Assembly (NCBI RefSeq): GCF_003634455.1
Contig: NZ_RBLC01000008.1
Location: forward strand, 1 to 64,000
Origin: Flavobacterium endophyticum
Lineage (GTDB): Bacteria; Bacteroidota; Bacteroidia; Flavobacteriales; Flavobacteriaceae
DNA: 64,000 nucleotides
Direction: 5' to 3'
Within the stretch, counting starts at the first letter, position 1. The number at the start of each line of letters is the position of its first letter. This document shows, piece after piece, positions 62,579 through 64,000 of the stretch. The translations under genes and the position numbers were made by a program. A model generated the notes under the pieces. The model saw nothing but the letters and a program-made list of their open reading frames with translations. It was not told where the DNA came from and did not search any database.

Positions 62579-64000
62579 CTAGTTTATTGAGAACGTTGTT
62601 CCTTCTTTACCGTCTTTGAGATTGATTCCAAGAGCGGTCAGCTGGTCTCGGATAGTATCGGACAGCGCAAAATCTTTGTTGGCGCGTGCTTCATTTCGCA
62701 TTCCGATAAGCATGTTCACAACACTGTCTAATTTATCATTATTTTCAAGAGACTTTTCATTGGTCAGGCCTAAAACATCAAACAAGAAACTTTCCATAGC
62801 TTTCGTCAGCAGACTCAAGTCTTCTGCGGTAAGGGTCTCTTTGTTTTCTTTTAATAGATTGATATAGCGGACAGCTTCAAAAAGCTGAGCAATCAAAATA
62901 GGAGTGTTGAAATCGTCATTCATGGCATCATAGCATGCGGCAATCCACGCCTGGATGTCGATTGTAGAGCTTTGCGAAGGAGTGATTTCATTTATAGTGT
63001 CATACGCTTCCATCAATCTCACAAATCCTTTTTCGGAAGCTGCAATCGCATCATCCGTAAAATCAAGATTGCTTCTGTAATGAGCCTGAAGCATAAAGAA
63101 TCGGGCTACAGAAGGAGAATATTTTTTGCTTAAAAAAGGGCTTCCGCCGGCATAAATTTCTCGAGGCAGTATGTTGTTTCCAGTCGATTTTGCCATTTTT
63201 TTGCCGTTTAGCGTAAGCATGTTGGCGTGCATCCAGTAATTTACTGGGGATTGCCCAGTACATGCTTCATTTTGCGCGATTTCGCATTCATGATGCGGAA
63301 ACTTCAAGTCCATTCCACCGCCGTGGATGTCAAAATGATTCCCGAGGTATTTAGTACTCATTGCAGTACATTCTAAATGCCAGCCTGGAAAGCCGTCGCT
63401 CCAAGGAGAAGGCCAGCGCATGATATGTTCTGGTTCGGCTCTTTTCCACAACGCAAAATCTTGAGGATTTCTTTTGTCGGACTGCCCGTCAAGCTCACGC
63501 GTATTAGCAATCATATCTTCAAGATTTCGACCGCTTAATATTCCGTAATTATGGGTTTCGTTATATTTTAAGACATCAAAATAAACCGAGCCGTTTGATA
63601 CATAACCGATTCCATTATCAATAATTTTTTTGATAATCTCGATCTGCTCGATGATGTGTCCGGTAGCGGTTGGTTCGATGCTTGGAGGCAGGAAATTGAA
63701 TTCCTTTAAGATTTCATGAAAATCGACAGTATAACGCTGTACGATTTCCATCGGCTCTAGCTTTTCGACACGAGCTTTTTTTGCAATCTTATCTTCGCCT
63801 TCGTCTTCATCATCAACTACGTGTCCGACGTCGGTAATGTTACGCACATAACGCACTTTGTAACCAAGATGCGACAAGTATCTAAAAACTACGTCAAATG
63901 ACATGAAAGTCCTCACGTTTCCTAAGTGCACATTGCTATAGACAGTAGGTCCGCAAACATACATTCCGACATTGCCTTCGTGCAAGGGAATAAAAACTTC
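62579..64000 (-). CDS. cysS: Cysteinyl-tRNA synthetase (partial, 5' end beyond window)
   Basis: At least 473 codons of CysS are present and the frame runs off the right edge, so the first ~15 residues are missing. The class I catalytic core shows [21 protein letters not shown] near the visible start (the HIGH region, reading HLGN), the zinc/anticodon-adjacent block [10 protein letters not shown] and HHECEIAQ, and KMAKSTGN (the KMSKS loop). The C-terminal domain is normal in length. It ligates cysteine to tRNA-Cys. Confidence 0.94.
   Translation of the reverse strand, partial: EVFIPLHEGNVGMYVCGPTVYSNVHLGNVRTFMSFDVVFRYLSHLGYKVRYVRNITDVGHVVDDEDEGEDKIAKKARVEKLEPMEIVQRYTVDFHEILKEFNFLPPSIEPTATGHIIEQIEIIKKIIDNGIGYVSNGSVYFDVLKYNETHNYGILSGRNLEDMIANTRELDGQSDKRNPQDFALWKRAEPEHIMRWPSPWSDGFPGWHLECTAMSTKYLGNHFDIHGGGMDLKFPHHECEIAQNEACTGQSPVNYWMHANMLTLNGKKMAKSTGNNILPREIYAGGSPFLSKKYSPSVARFFMLQAHYRSNLDFTDDAIAASEKGFVRLMEAYDTINEITPSQSSTIDIQAWIAACYDAMNDDFNTPILIAQLFEAVRYINLLKENKETLTAEDLSLLTKAMESFLFDVLGLTNEKSLENNDKLDSVVNMLIGMRNEARANKDFALSDTIRDQLTALGINLKDGKEGTTFSIN

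Overview
The window looks like a chromosomal segment of a Flavobacteriaceae member, most likely Flavobacterium or a close relative. The evidence is AT-rich DNA, upstream elements of the Bacteroidota TANNTTTG promoter type, a type IX secretion (T9SS) type B sorting domain, several families typical of Flavobacteriia (DUF4268, DUF3810, OstA-like, the fused SecDF, HTH-GNAT fusions) and core genes with Bacteroidota-like sequence. The window opens on the 3' end of a 5S rRNA and closes inside cysS. About 56 protein genes are supported. No tRNA, insertion sequence, prophage or CRISPR array was seen.

Layout. 1-7.4 kb: end of an rRNA operon, a DUF4268 gene, a CoA-type Nudix hydrolase, a PlsC-like acyltransferase, a sigma factor/membrane protein/TraB-GumN operon, type II NADH dehydrogenase and a DUF3810 membrane protease-like gene. 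The 717-bp gap between the sigma factor and ndh holds a striking array of 15 degenerate 14-bp palindromes spaced 20-21 bp apart. 7.4-24.5 kb: housekeeping genes (2Fe-2S ferredoxin, pepD, mazG, a DUF349 repeat protein, aroE, a TPR protein, a class III aminotransferase, an OstA-like protein, purA, a Fur-family regulator, the bifunctional ppGpp enzyme rsh, a serine hydrolase). 24.5-33.1 kb: a SpoU/TrmH methyltransferase, then the conserved SpoIIM - membrane protein - DUF4129 - DUF4350 - MoxR ATPase - DUF58 operon with RDD and TRIC-type membrane genes diverging from it.

33.1-46.1 kb: a GTG-started T9SS cargo protein, then a surface-polysaccharide locus with mixed gene orientation (FemAB/GNAT-like protein, FdtB-like aminotransferase, Wzx flippase, five glycosyltransferases of GT2/GT4 type, one GT-C-like membrane protein, FdtA-like ketoisomerase). 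It ends in an operon in which ftsE precedes two GT2 genes. 46-64 kb: a MarR-GNAT fusion, a 1005-residue TPR protein paired with a plug-less outer-membrane barrel, a GreA/GreB C-domain-like protein, asnB, gyrB, mdh, secDF and the leftward cysS-yidD-lgt group.

Most genes are core functions: envelope building (Lgt, YidD, SecDF, OstA, PlsC, glycan locus), nucleotide and amino-acid metabolism, and stress or growth control (RSH, Fur, sigma factor). The strongest unexplained signal is the helically phased palindrome array at 4421-4732, bracketed by an imperfect direct repeat. Secondary points are the sigma-factor operon, the TPR/barrel pair, ftsE with glycosyltransferases, several non-ATG starts and near-leaderless promoters. 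All family assignments come from reading the protein sequences; no database search was possible.
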